Source: Fulvimarina sp040239565
GTDB lineage: Bacteria; Pseudomonadota; Alphaproteobacteria; Rhizobiales; Rhizobiaceae
Direction of reading: 5' to 3'
DNA length: 64,000 nt
NCBI RefSeq assembly: GCF_040239565.1
Contig: NZ_JBEHWS010000016.1
Coordinates: 1 to 64,000, forward strand
Shown: one piece after another, positions 36,767 through 45,354 of the stretch
Numbering within the stretch: the first letter of the stretch is position 1
How the letters are laid out: every line of letters starts with the position of its first letter
Notes under the pieces: generated by a model
Database searches by the model: none
The model's input: the letters and a program-made list of their open reading frames with translations, nothing else
Told to the model about the DNA's origin: nothing
Position numbers and translations under genes: made by a program

Positions 36767-37858
36767 ATGAGTACCGCCACTTTCGAGCAGGCCGAACCAC
36801 GGGCCGTTTCCTCCACAGGACGCAACCGCTTCTGGGTGCGTCTCTGGCTTCTCGTCGTCGTCGCCTTCGTCTTCGCGATCGTTACCGTCGGCGGCGCGAC
36901 GCGGCTGACCGAGTCGGGGCTTTCCATCACCGAATGGAAGCCGATCCACGGCGTTATCCCGCCGCTTTCGGCCGCCGAATGGGAAGAGGAATTCACGCTG
37001 TACAAGCGCATTCCGCAATATCAGGAACTGAACCGGGGCATGAGCCTGTCGGAGTTCAAGACCATTTTCTGGTGGGAATGGGCGCATCGGCTACTTGCCC
37101 GCGGCATCGGCCTCGTCTTCGCGATCCCGCTCGTCTTCTTCTGGGCGACTGGCCGGCTGGAGCCGTTCCTGAAGCCGCGTCTTTCAGGGATTCTTGCCCT
37201 CGGCGCGATCCAGGGCGGTATCGGCTGGTGGATGGTCGCCTCGGGCCTCGTCGATCGGACGGACGTGAGCCAGTATCGGCTCGCCACACATCTGACCGTC
37301 GCTTCGCTCATTCTGGCGGCTTCGCTGTGGGTGGCCGAGGGCCTTAAGCGCCGAGATCCGGTGCCGCCGCCGACGCGCGGCTCGCTTGCCGTGGGCCTTG
37401 GGCTTGTCGCGCTGGTCATCCTGCAGATCTATCTCGGCGGTATCGTAGCGGGGCTCAATGCTGGCCTCATCTACAACACCTGGCCGCTGATGGACGGGGC
37501 ATTCATCCCCGCCAATCTGTTCGGTCTTCAGCCGGCTTGGCTCAGCCTCTTCGAGGATCACCTGACGATCCAATTCGTCCACCGGATGACGGCCTATCTG
37601 ATCTTCATCCTGACGTTGATTCATGCCATCGCCGCCCAGATGATATCGCCCGGCACGCGCCATTCGCGCACGGCCTGGATGCTGTTCGGCGCGGTCGTCG
37701 TTCAGGCGATGATCGGCATCGTGACGCTGCTTCTTGTCGTGCCGATCTCTTGGGCGCTGCTGCACCAATTCGGCGGCGTCGCGGTACTCGCCGTCGCGAT
37801 CATCCATGCGCGCGGGCTCAAGGGCGAGTATCCGAAGCTAGCGACAGCGAGCCCGTAA
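36767..37858 (+). CDS. ctaA: Heme A synthase CtaA/COX15
   Basis: Membrane enzyme (363 residues) that oxidises the C8 methyl of heme O to the formyl of heme A. It has eight hydrophobic segments in two four-helix halves. The type-2 (COX15) signature TVGGATRLTESGLSITEWKP and the heme-ligand His residues in EWAHRLLARGIG and FVHRMTAYLIF are seen. Start at the ATG at 36767 (MSTATFEQAEPRAVSS); the frame is open 99 nt upstream without protein-like sequence. Heme A implies an aa3-type oxidase elsewhere, because cyo-encoded oxidases usually use heme O. Confidence 0.95.
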   Translation: MSTATFEQAEPRAVSSTGRNRFWVRLWLLVVVAFVFAIVTVGGATRLTESGLSITEWKPIHGVIPPLSAAEWEEEFTLYKRIPQYQELNRGMSLSEFKTIFWWEWAHRLLARGIGLVFAIPLVFFWATGRLEPFLKPRLSGILALGAIQGGIGWWMVASGLVDRTDVSQYRLATHLTVASLILAASLWVAEGLKRRDPVPPPTRGSLAVGLGLVALVILQIYLGGIVAGLNAGLIYNTWPLMDGAFIPANLFGLQPAWLSLFEDHLTIQFVHRMTAYLIFILTLIHAIAAQMISPGTRHSRTAWMLFGAVVVQAMIGIVTLLLVVPISWALLHQFGGVAVLAVAIIHARGLKGEYPKLATASP

Positions 37859-37890
37859 AGTGTCCGCCGCCGCCGGGGCTTGTGAGACAC

Positions 37891-38823
37891 TCACGCCTCG
37901 CCATCCATCAGGCGCTTGCGCAGAACCTCAATATGGTCTGGGCGGATTCCGCAGCAGCCGCCGATGATTTGGACGCCCCGCCGAACCCACCGCTCGGACG
38001 CATTCGCGTAGTCTTCGGTGGAGATGGCGTTTTCGTAGAGCCAGCGGCCTTCGTGATAGACAGCCGCATGGGCGTAGACCCCGACAGGGCCATTCCAGTA
38101 CTTATCGGTCACGTCGAGGCACGCATCGATATGCCTCACATCCGTGTGCATGATTGAGACAAGGGGCACGTTTTCAGTCGCCAAGATGCTGAGCGCGTCG
38201 GCAAGGGGCTCTCCGTCCGGCTCGCCGAGGCTGAGACCGCGATCGCCCATGAGCCGCATTGTGCCGTCCGCCGCTGCGTCGCAGGATAGGCCGACCCAGA
38301 TAGGCAGCCCACTCTCTCGCGCGCCACGCAGCGTCGTCTGCATTCGCGATACGCCGACCATCATCTCCAGCATAAGGAGATCCGCGCCCGCGTCCCGCAT
38401 GATCGCGGTCTGCACGGCAACGCTGCGTTCCAGCCGTTCCAGCGGCGGGTGGCGATATGTCCACGACCAGTATGATACGCCACCGGCGATAGCCACACCG
38501 GGCGCATCCATTCGATCACGCGCTTCGACCGCGAGTTCTATGGCTCGACGATTGTAGTCGGCGAAACGCCCGGCTTCGCCCGCGTCCGTCAGGGCGTGAT
38601 GGGTTGCGGCGAACGTGTTGGCGATGACGATCTCGGCTCCGTGGCAGATGTATTCCTCATGGATGCTACGGACGATGTTGGGATGGGACAGCGTTCCTCC
38701 ACCGTTCCATGCTCCTGGGAGTTGCGGCACGCCGCGCCCCTCGATTTCGGTACCGGTCCCGCCGTCGATCAAGATGGTCTCGCCGGCGCTGATGCGAGCC
38801 ATCAGTTCTTCGTAGCGCTTCAT
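37891..38823 (-). CDS. Homocysteine S-methyltransferase family protein
   Basis: Zinc-dependent methyltransferase fold (310 residues from the ATG at 38823, preceded by GAGGAGGAGA). The N-terminus ILIDGGTGTEIE and the C-terminal zinc motif GGCCG (near residues 288-292) match the family; a further Cys in GLSCDAAADG would be the third ligand. Members methylate homocysteine or demethylate betaine-type compounds; the exact substrate is unknown. It converges on ctaA and is divergent from the dienelactone hydrolase-like gene. Confidence 0.9.
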   Translation of the reverse strand: MKRYEELMARISAGETILIDGGTGTEIEGRGVPQLPGAWNGGGTLSHPNIVRSIHEEYICHGAEIVIANTFAATHHALTDAGEAGRFADYNRRAIELAVEARDRMDAPGVAIAGGVSYWSWTYRHPPLERLERSVAVQTAIMRDAGADLLMLEMMVGVSRMQTTLRGARESGLPIWVGLSCDAAADGTMRLMGDRGLSLGEPDGEPLADALSILATENVPLVSIMHTDVRHIDACLDVTDKYWNGPVGVYAHAAVYHEGRWLYENAISTEDYANASERWVRRGVQIIGGCCGIRPDHIEVLRKRLMDGEA

Positions 38824-39103
38824 AGACGTCTCCTCCTCGCTCGTATTCGAGCTGCCGCCCATCCGGCTAAGAGACTGAAATATAAACGCGGAATTTGCAC
38901 CTGCCATTTCGTTAGCAGGTTGATAGCTTCACAAACGGCGCGAGACGCGAGGGCAAATTGCCGCGAGTCCTTGCGCAAGGTCCGGTCGCGTCGTGGACTG
39001 AGGGCCTCTTGGTTTCGGATTGTCCCCAAATGGCGGTTCTTAAGTATCGCCGTTCCTCTACTTGATGATTTGCGAGGGAAATTTGAACTGATTGGAGATG
39101 GAT

Positions 39104-39877
39104 ATGACCGCAAGATCGATCGTAACCGCGACCGTTCTGCTCTGTCTGACATCCGCCACTGCCGTTGCCGGCGAAGCCGTGACATATCAAGCCGATGGCG
39201 CGGACTATGAAGGCTACTTCGCGCCCGCTTCGGGCGAAGGCGGCGGCAGCGGCCTCGTTCTCATCATCCACGATTGGGACGGCCTGACGGATTACGAACG
39301 CCAGCGCGCCGACATGTTGGCCGAAATGGGCTACGACGCCTTCGCCGTTGATCTCTACGGTGCCGGTAATCGTCCGGAGACGACCGAAGCCAAGAAGGCC
39401 GAGACTGGCAAGCTCTATGACGACCGAGAGGCGATGCGCAGCCGCATCTTGGCAGGCCTCGAAACCGCACGGGGCCAGTCCGAGGCGGACGAAGCCGTCG
39501 TCATGGGCTACTGTTTCGGCGGCGCGGCAGTTCTCGAGCTCGCCCGGTCCGGCCAGGCGAGCGATATCACCGGCTACGCCACCTTCCACGGCGGCCTCTC
39601 CACGCCCGAGGGCCAGAGCTACCCGTCGGACACCGCGCCGATTCTTATCGAACACGGCGGCGCTGATACGTCGATTTCCATCGCCGATGCCGCCGAACTC
39701 GCCAAGACGCTGGAAGACGCCGGCATCACCTACCAGCTCGACATCTATTCAGGCGCGCCCCACGCTTTCACGGTCATCGACTCTGACCGCTATCAGGAGC
39801 GGGCCGATAAGAAGTCGTGGATGAACTTCGAGGCGTTTCTGGAGGAGAATCTTGGCGAGGGAACAACTGCCGGCTGA
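39104..39877 (+). CDS. Exported dienelactone hydrolase family protein
   Basis: An alpha/beta hydrolase (257 residues). The ATG at 39104 is chosen because GGAG lies 6 nt upstream; a TTG and an ATG just before it are in frame. A signal peptide covers about residues 1-22 (IVTATVLLCLTSATAVAGEA). The catalytic Cys is in MGYCFGGAA, the Asp in EHGGADTSI and the His in APHAFT, the dienelactone hydrolase triad. LIIHDWDGLTDYERQRADML is the typical oxyanion region. The stop lies only 3 nt from that of argC on the other strand. Confidence 0.9.
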   Translation: MTARSIVTATVLLCLTSATAVAGEAVTYQADGADYEGYFAPASGEGGGSGLVLIIHDWDGLTDYERQRADMLAEMGYDAFAVDLYGAGNRPETTEAKKAETGKLYDDREAMRSRILAGLETARGQSEADEAVVMGYCFGGAAVLELARSGQASDITGYATFHGGLSTPEGQSYPSDTAPILIEHGGADTSISIADAAELAKTLEDAGITYQLDIYSGAPHAFTVIDSDRYQERADKKSWMNFEAFLEENLGEGTTAG

Positions 39878-39880
39878 TCC

Positions 39881-40933
39881 TCACGGAAACAGCGGCAGCT
39901 GCTCCAGTCCGAGCGTCTCGTCCATGCCATAGGCGAGATTGAAGTTCTGGAGCGCCTGGCCGGCAGACCCCTTTACGAGATTGTCGAGGGTCGAGATGAC
40001 GATGGCGCGGCCGGGGATTCGATCGGGGATCACGTTCATCGCCACATAGTTCGAGCCGCGCACCATCTGGGGCTGGGGCAGGGTCTCGCCGTCGAGAATG
40101 GTGACGAAGGGCTCGCCTGAATAGGCGCTGATCAATGCGTCCTTCAGGTCCGAAGCGCTGGCGCCGTTCTTCATGCGCACATAGCTGGTCGTCAGCTCGC
40201 CCCGGCTCATGGGGATCAGGTGAGGCGTGAAGTTCACCCGGAGGCCGTCGAGCTTGGCGGCTTTGCCGATTTCCTGCTCGATCTCGGCCATGTGCCGGTG
40301 CTTGCCGACGGCATAAGGCGACAGTCCTTCGCCGGCCTCGCAAAAGAGCGTGTTTTCCTTCAGGCCACGGCCGGCGCCCGACACGCCCGACTTGGCGTCG
40401 ATGACGAGGTCCGTCGCATCGACCAGACCCTCTGCTGCCAGCGGAACAAGCGAGAGGAGAACTGCGGTCGGATAGCAGCCCGGGCAGGCGATCAGACGGG
40501 CCGCCGCGATCTCGTCGCGGTAGAGTTCGGTGAGGCCGTAAACCGCCTCCGGCTGAACTTCGGTCGCGATGTGATCGAGCCCATACCATTCCTTGTAGGC
40601 TGCCGGATCACGCAGCCTGAAATCGGCCGACATGTCGATGATCTTGACGTTCGGATGAGACTGGAAGATCTGCTTGGTGATCGCCTGGGTCGTGCCGTGC
40701 GGCAAGCCGCAGAAGACCGCATCGACCGAGGACCAGTTTGCATCGTCGATCGAGATCAAATCCGGCAGGTCCACATGGGAGAAGTGCCGGAACACGTCCT
40801 TAACTGGCTTGCCCGCATGGGCGTTCGCGGTCAGCACGGTGAGTTCGATCGCCGGATGACGCAACGCGAGGCGGATGAGATCCGCTCCCGTATAGCCGCT
40901 CGCGCCTAGAACTCCGACCTTGATCTTTTCCAT
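39881..40933 (-). CDS. argC: N-acetyl-gamma-glutamyl-phosphate reductase ArgC
   Basis: Third step of arginine biosynthesis: NADPH-dependent reduction of N-acetylglutamyl phosphate. The type-1 enzyme (350 residues) has the Rossmann motif VGVLGASGYTGADLIRLALR at the N-terminus, the active-site Cys in ACPGCYPTA and the KSGVSGAGR and HRHMAEIEQE regions. Monocistronic as far as visible; it faces the hydrolase gene and lies 126 nt from surf1, which is on the same strand. Confidence 0.96.
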   Translation of the reverse strand: MEKIKVGVLGASGYTGADLIRLALRHPAIELTVLTANAHAGKPVKDVFRHFSHVDLPDLISIDDANWSSVDAVFCGLPHGTTQAITKQIFQSHPNVKIIDMSADFRLRDPAAYKEWYGLDHIATEVQPEAVYGLTELYRDEIAAARLIACPGCYPTAVLLSLVPLAAEGLVDATDLVIDAKSGVSGAGRGLKENTLFCEAGEGLSPYAVGKHRHMAEIEQEIGKAAKLDGLRVNFTPHLIPMSRGELTTSYVRMKNGASASDLKDALISAYSGEPFVTILDGETLPQPQMVRGSNYVAMNVIPDRIPGRAIVISTLDNLVKGSAGQALQNFNLAYGMDETLGLEQLPLFP

Positions 40934-41059
40934 CGTTTACTGGCCTTTTCGGGAAACTGTCTCGCGGCTCTGAGCAATGACCTGCCCGCGTCGTGATCAG
41001 GGCGATCCGCGACAAATCCGCAAGTTTTCGCGCCGAACAATACAAACTCGTTCTCGATG

Positions 41060-41857
41060 TCAAGAATTGCGCGGCTCGGTTCCTCGCCCGGTGCGCCTCA
41101 GGAAAATCGCCATCCCGAGAAGCGTCAGACCCGCAAGGGCGAACCAGGTCAGCGCATAGGAGAGATGAGAATTGTTGAACTGGGTGACCGTAAGCCCGCC
41201 GATCGGATAGCTTGGCTCCACGCCGGCAAGCGATTCTTCTCCGGAGCCTTCCGCATCGACGAAATAGGGTGCGATCGGGCCGGCTAAGCCTTGTGCCGCC
41301 GCGATCGCGGTCACGTCGCGCGAATACCAGCGCCCGGCATCCGGATCATTGCTTCTCAGGAATCCACCGCCCGGCTGGCTCATGCGCAGGAGCCCGTTCA
41401 CAGTCACAGCGCCCTCGGGCGGAGCGATCTCGCCCGCGACTTCGCGCGACGGTACGAAGCCGCGATTGACGAGCACGGTGAAGCCTCGCCCGGTCTCGAT
41501 CGGCGTCATCAGCCAGTAGCCAAGCCCGTAATCGGTCGTCGCCTGCGCGAGAGCGTCCGATCCCTTCATGAACTCGCCGGTAACCGACACATGGCGATAT
41601 TCGTCGTCTTCGAACGAGAGAGACGGCCATCGATCAGAACCGGGAGCCTCGATCGGCGGGGCGCTCGCTCGCTCCTCGACCGCGGCGATGAGATCGAGTT
41701 TCCAGGTCCTGCGCTCGATCTGCCAAACGCCGAGACCGACGAAGATCGTAAAGAGTGCGATCGACAGGCATGCGACGAGGACCGAAACATGGTTACGTCG
41801 GAACCATGACATCCCTCTGCCTCGCGAACCCTGGTCTGCGTCGTCGCTTTCGGCCAT
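41060..41857 (-). CDS. SURF1 family oxidase assembly protein
   Basis: This 265-residue membrane protein has one transmembrane helix near each end (VSVLVACLSIALFTIFVGLG and YALTWFALAGLTLLGMAIFL) and a periplasmic domain between, the SURF1 layout. Conserved pieces are GLGVWQIERRTWKLDLI, YRHVSVTGEFMKG and VLVNRGFVP. SURF1 helps insert heme into the catalytic subunit of heme-copper oxidases. It follows cyoD by 42 nt and is most likely the last gene of the cyoABCD operon. Confidence 0.92.
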   Translation of the reverse strand: MAESDDADQGSRGRGMSWFRRNHVSVLVACLSIALFTIFVGLGVWQIERRTWKLDLIAAVEERASAPPIEAPGSDRWPSLSFEDDEYRHVSVTGEFMKGSDALAQATTDYGLGYWLMTPIETGRGFTVLVNRGFVPSREVAGEIAPPEGAVTVNGLLRMSQPGGGFLRSNDPDAGRWYSRDVTAIAAAQGLAGPIAPYFVDAEGSGEESLAGVEPSYPIGGLTVTQFNNSHLSYALTWFALAGLTLLGMAIFLRRTGRGTEPRNS

Positions 41858-41899
41858 GGCGCACAGTCATCCAGCTCTCTGTCGAGAGAACAGCTTGGT

Positions 41900-42655
41900 T
41901 CAGGAGCCGTTTCCGGACCGGGGAATGATCACGATATGGGGCCGGCCGTTCTCGCCGTGGATCGTTGTCCCCGGTGCCGTCTCCGGCTCGTTGCCGCTTT
42001 GTGACTCCGCCTCGGTCGGTCCCCCACCGGTCGTCTCGGACTCTTCGCCGGATGAAGTGGAAGGCTCCTGTTCGGGCGCCGATTCGCCGCCGCCAGCGGT
42101 TTCCGAGGATGCTCCGGCTGGAGCAACCTGTCCGGCTTCAGCTCCGGAGAGCGGTGGCGGGGTCGGCGCCTCGGGAGGTCCTTCCTCCGCGGCGTCGCTT
42201 TCAATCGGAGAGAGTTGATTGACCGGGGCCTGACCCGGAGCATCCGAGCCCGATCGGTGCTCCATCTCCATGTCGCCCATGGGCATCATGTTCTGGTTCA
42301 GGTGATACATAACCCAGAGCGAGCCTGAAATCGTGATGATCACCAGAACGGCGGTGAAGATCAGCGCCATGATCGTCCAGCCACCCTCGGACTTGGAGTC
42401 CATGTGGAGGAAGTAGATCATATGGACGAAGATCTGCGCCACTGCGAAGCCGGTGACGAGGAGCGCCGTCGTCACGCCGTCCTCGATCGGTCGGGCCATC
42501 ACCAGCCAGAACGGGATCGCCGTCAGGATGACGGAGAGGACGAAACCGGTGAGATAGCCGCTCAGGGTCGCGTGGGCTTCGCCGCCCTCGGAATGGTCGT
42601 CGTGAGCGGCCGCATCGTGGTTTGCCGTCGACGCGTGGGAGCTGGTGCTCATCAT
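41900..42655 (-). CDS. cyoD: Quinol oxidase subunit IV CyoD with long tail
   Basis: The conserved part (about residues 28-125) has three transmembrane helices, with GYLTGFVLSVILTAIPFWLV and FVHMIYFLHMDSKSEGGW as family hallmarks. After the third helix comes a low-complexity tail of about 120 residues rich in Glu, Ser, Pro, Gly and Ala, ending in RPHIVIIPRSGNGS. Typical CyoD is about 110 residues, so this one is more than twice as long. The start ATGATG overlaps the cyoC stop. The function of the tail is unknown; it should face the side where the last helix exits. Confidence 0.92.
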   Translation of the reverse strand: MMSTSSHASTANHDAAAHDDHSEGGEAHATLSGYLTGFVLSVILTAIPFWLVMARPIEDGVTTALLVTGFAVAQIFVHMIYFLHMDSKSEGGWTIMALIFTAVLVIITISGSLWVMYHLNQNMMPMGDMEMEHRSGSDAPGQAPVNQLSPIESDAAEEGPPEAPTPPPLSGAEAGQVAPAGASSETAGGGESAPEQEPSTSSGEESETTGGGPTEAESQSGNEPETAPGTTIHGENGRPHIVIIPRSGNGS

Positions 42656-43278
42656 ATCATCCTGATGAGGTAGACGAAGGTGAAGACGCCGATCCAGACG
42701 ACGTCGAGGAAGTGCCAGAACATCGACAGGCACATCACGCGTCGTCGATTTTCGGCGCCAAGGCCGTGCTTGGCGATCTGCGCCATAAGCGTGATCAGCC
42801 AGATAATGCCGAAGGTGACGTGCAGGCCGTGCGTGCCGACGAGCGTGAAGAAGGCGGACAGAAAACCGCTACGCTGCGGAGACGCGCCTTCTCCGATGAA
42901 GACACCGAACTCGTAAAGTTCGATGCCGAGGAAGAGTGCTCCGAAAATGCCAGTGACCGCCAGCCAGATGAGGACCATCTTGGTCTGGCGCGCCTGCATC
43001 GCGATCATGGCGAAGCCGTAGGTGATCGACGAGAAGAGAAGCATCGCCGTGTTCACGGCGAGGAGCGACAGTTCGAAAATGTCCTCCGGGCGCGGGCCGG
43101 CTGCGTAATTGGCACCCAGTACGCCGTAGGTCGCGAACAGGACCGCGAAGATGAGGCAGTCGCTCATCAGGTAGATCCAGAAGCCGAGCATGGTGCTCGC
43201 CCCCGGTTCGTGCTCGTGTTCGTCCAGTTCGAAGAACGACTCCGGCGGATTGCTATGGCTGTGGGCCGTGTGCGCCAT
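42652..43278 (-). CDS. cyoC: Cytochrome bo3-type quinol oxidase subunit III
   Basis: This 208-residue protein has five transmembrane helices (GFWIYLMSDCLIFAVLFATY, LLAVNTAMLLFSSITYGFAM and others). The acidic residue in LGIELYEF and the GTHGLHVTFGIIWLI segment are subunit III hallmarks. A short His-rich N-terminus precedes the first helix. It lies 3 nt after cyoB and overlaps cyoD, so it is strongly coupled within the operon. Confidence 0.95.
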   Translation of the reverse strand: MAHTAHSHSNPPESFFELDEHEHEPGASTMLGFWIYLMSDCLIFAVLFATYGVLGANYAAGPRPEDIFELSLLAVNTAMLLFSSITYGFAMIAMQARQTKMVLIWLAVTGIFGALFLGIELYEFGVFIGEGASPQRSGFLSAFFTLVGTHGLHVTFGIIWLITLMAQIAKHGLGAENRRRVMCLSMFWHFLDVVWIGVFTFVYLIRMI

Positions 43279-43281
43279 GCC

Positions 43282-45285
43282 TCAGCTCCTCCCCGCCGCC
43301 AGAGACGCGTAGGCCTGTTCCGTTTCGGCGACTTCATGTGCGGGGATGTGATAGTCACGATCATAGTTGAACGTGTGCCAGATCGCATAGCCGATCAGCC
43401 CGAAGAAGCTGAGGGCGGCAAGCCACCAGATATACCAGATCAGCGCGAAGCCGCAGACCGTCGAGAGGCCGGCGAGGATGATCCCGGCCTCGGTGTTCTT
43501 CGGCATGTGGATGGGTTTGAATCCCTCCGCTGGCCGCTTGAAGTCGTTTCGCTTCATGTCGGTGAATGTGTCGAGATCGCGCACGATCGGCGTAAACGCG
43601 AAGTTGTATTGCGGCGGCGGTGAGGACGTCGCCCATTCGAGGGTCCGGCCGTCCCAAGGATCACCGGTGGTGTCCTTGAGGGCCTCCCGGTTGCGGAACG
43701 AGACGTAGAACTGGATCAGCAGCGCAGCGATGCCGCAGGCAATCATCAGTGCCCCGGCGGCTGCAATAACAAACCAGATCTGCAGCGACGGATCGTCGAA
43801 CTCGCGCAGGCGGCGCGTCACGCCCATCAGGCCGAGCACGTAGAGCGGCATGAAGGCGAAGTAGAAGCCGACCACCCAGAACCAGAAGCTGACCTTGCCC
43901 CAGAAGACGTCGAGCTTAAAACCGAACGCTTTGGGGAACCAGAAGTTGATGGCCGCGAAGCAGCCGAAGAGCACGCCGCCGATGATCACGTTGTGGAAGT
44001 GGGCGACCAGGAATAGAGAGTTGTGAACCGTGAAATCGACCGGCGGAACGGCAAGGAGAACACCGGTCATGCCACCGATGACGAAGGTGACGATGAAGGC
44101 AATCGTCCACATCATCGGCAGTTCGAAGCGGATGCGGCCCTCATACATGGTGAAGAGCCAGTTGAAGACCTTAACCCCTGTGGGGATCGAGATGATCATC
44201 GTCGTGATCCCGAAGAAGGAGTTCACGCTCGCCCCGTTGCCCATGGTGAAGAAGTGGTGGAGCCAGACGAGGTAGGAGAGGATCGTGATCACCACGAGGG
44301 CGTAGACCATCGAGGTATAGGCGAAGAGGCGCTTGCCCGAGAAGGTGGACGTGATTTCGGAAAACACCCCGAAGAGCGGCAGGATGAGGATGTAGACCTC
44401 CGGATGGCCCCAGATCCAGATGAGGTTGAAATACATCATCGAATTGCCGCCGAGGTCATTCGTGAAGAAGTGCATTCCGGCGTAGCGGTCAAGCGACAAC
44501 AGGACGAGCACGGCGGTCAGCACCGGGAAGGCGGCGATGATGAGGACATTGGTGCACAGCGAGGACCAGACGAAGACCGGAAGCCGCATCATCGTCATGC
44601 CCGGAGCGCGCATCTTGATGATGGTGACGAGCAGATTGACGCCTGACAGAAGCGTTCCGACGCCCGCGATCTGGAGGCCCCAGATATAGTAGTCGACGCC
44701 GACGCCCGGACTGAATTCCGCCCCAGAGAGCGGCGGGAAGGCCAGCCAGCCGGTGCGCGCGAATTCGCCGACGAAGAGCGAAAGCATGATCAGGACCGCG
44801 CCGCCCGCCGTCATCCAGAACGAGAAGTTGTTGAGGAATGGGAAGGCGACGTCCCGCGTGCCGATCTGCAGCGGGATGATGTAGTTCATGATGCCGGTGA
44901 TCAGCGGCATGGCGACGAAGAAGATCATGATCACGCCATGGGCTGTGAACACCTGATCGTAGTGATGGGCGGGAAGGAAGCCCTCATTGCCGCCGAACGC
45001 GATCGCCTGCTGCGCGCGCATCAGAAGCGCGTCTGCAAAGCCGCGCAGCAGCATGACGATGGCGAGGATGATGTACATCACGCCGATCCGCTTGTGATCG
45101 ACGCTCGTCAGCCACTCGTGCCAGAGATAGCCCCACCAGCGGTAATATGTGATGGCGCCAATAAGCGCCGCTCCGCCGATCAGGACACCGAGGAAGGTCA
45201 CGACCAGAATCGGCTCGTGATAGGGGATCGCATCGAGGGTGAAGCGTCCGAAGATCAATCGCGAAAGATCGGTATTGGCAAACAT
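43282..45285 (-). CDS. cyoB: Cytochrome bo3-type quinol oxidase subunit I
   Basis: Catalytic heme-copper subunit (667 residues) with about 15 transmembrane helices. It reduces O2 to water and pumps protons. Conserved elements include the low-spin heme His in FTAHGVIMIFFVAMP and the CuB/Tyr motif WGHPEVYILILP. The two His of VWLHHFFTMGN and the heme ligands in LVAHFHNVIIGG are also present. The N-terminal extension before helix I is typical of CyoB. Second gene of cyoABCD. Confidence 0.97.
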   Translation of the reverse strand: MFANTDLSRLIFGRFTLDAIPYHEPILVVTFLGVLIGGAALIGAITYYRWWGYLWHEWLTSVDHKRIGVMYIILAIVMLLRGFADALLMRAQQAIAFGGNEGFLPAHHYDQVFTAHGVIMIFFVAMPLITGIMNYIIPLQIGTRDVAFPFLNNFSFWMTAGGAVLIMLSLFVGEFARTGWLAFPPLSGAEFSPGVGVDYYIWGLQIAGVGTLLSGVNLLVTIIKMRAPGMTMMRLPVFVWSSLCTNVLIIAAFPVLTAVLVLLSLDRYAGMHFFTNDLGGNSMMYFNLIWIWGHPEVYILILPLFGVFSEITSTFSGKRLFAYTSMVYALVVITILSYLVWLHHFFTMGNGASVNSFFGITTMIISIPTGVKVFNWLFTMYEGRIRFELPMMWTIAFIVTFVIGGMTGVLLAVPPVDFTVHNSLFLVAHFHNVIIGGVLFGCFAAINFWFPKAFGFKLDVFWGKVSFWFWVVGFYFAFMPLYVLGLMGVTRRLREFDDPSLQIWFVIAAAGALMIACGIAALLIQFYVSFRNREALKDTTGDPWDGRTLEWATSSPPPQYNFAFTPIVRDLDTFTDMKRNDFKRPAEGFKPIHMPKNTEAGIILAGLSTVCGFALIWYIWWLAALSFFGLIGYAIWHTFNYDRDYHIPAHEVAETEQAYASLAAGRS

Positions 45286-45354
45286 GTCAGGGTCTCCGAC
45301 CGATGGGAGCTCGGTTTCGGCCGGCGCCGATGCCGGTATGGGCTCGACGCTCTC

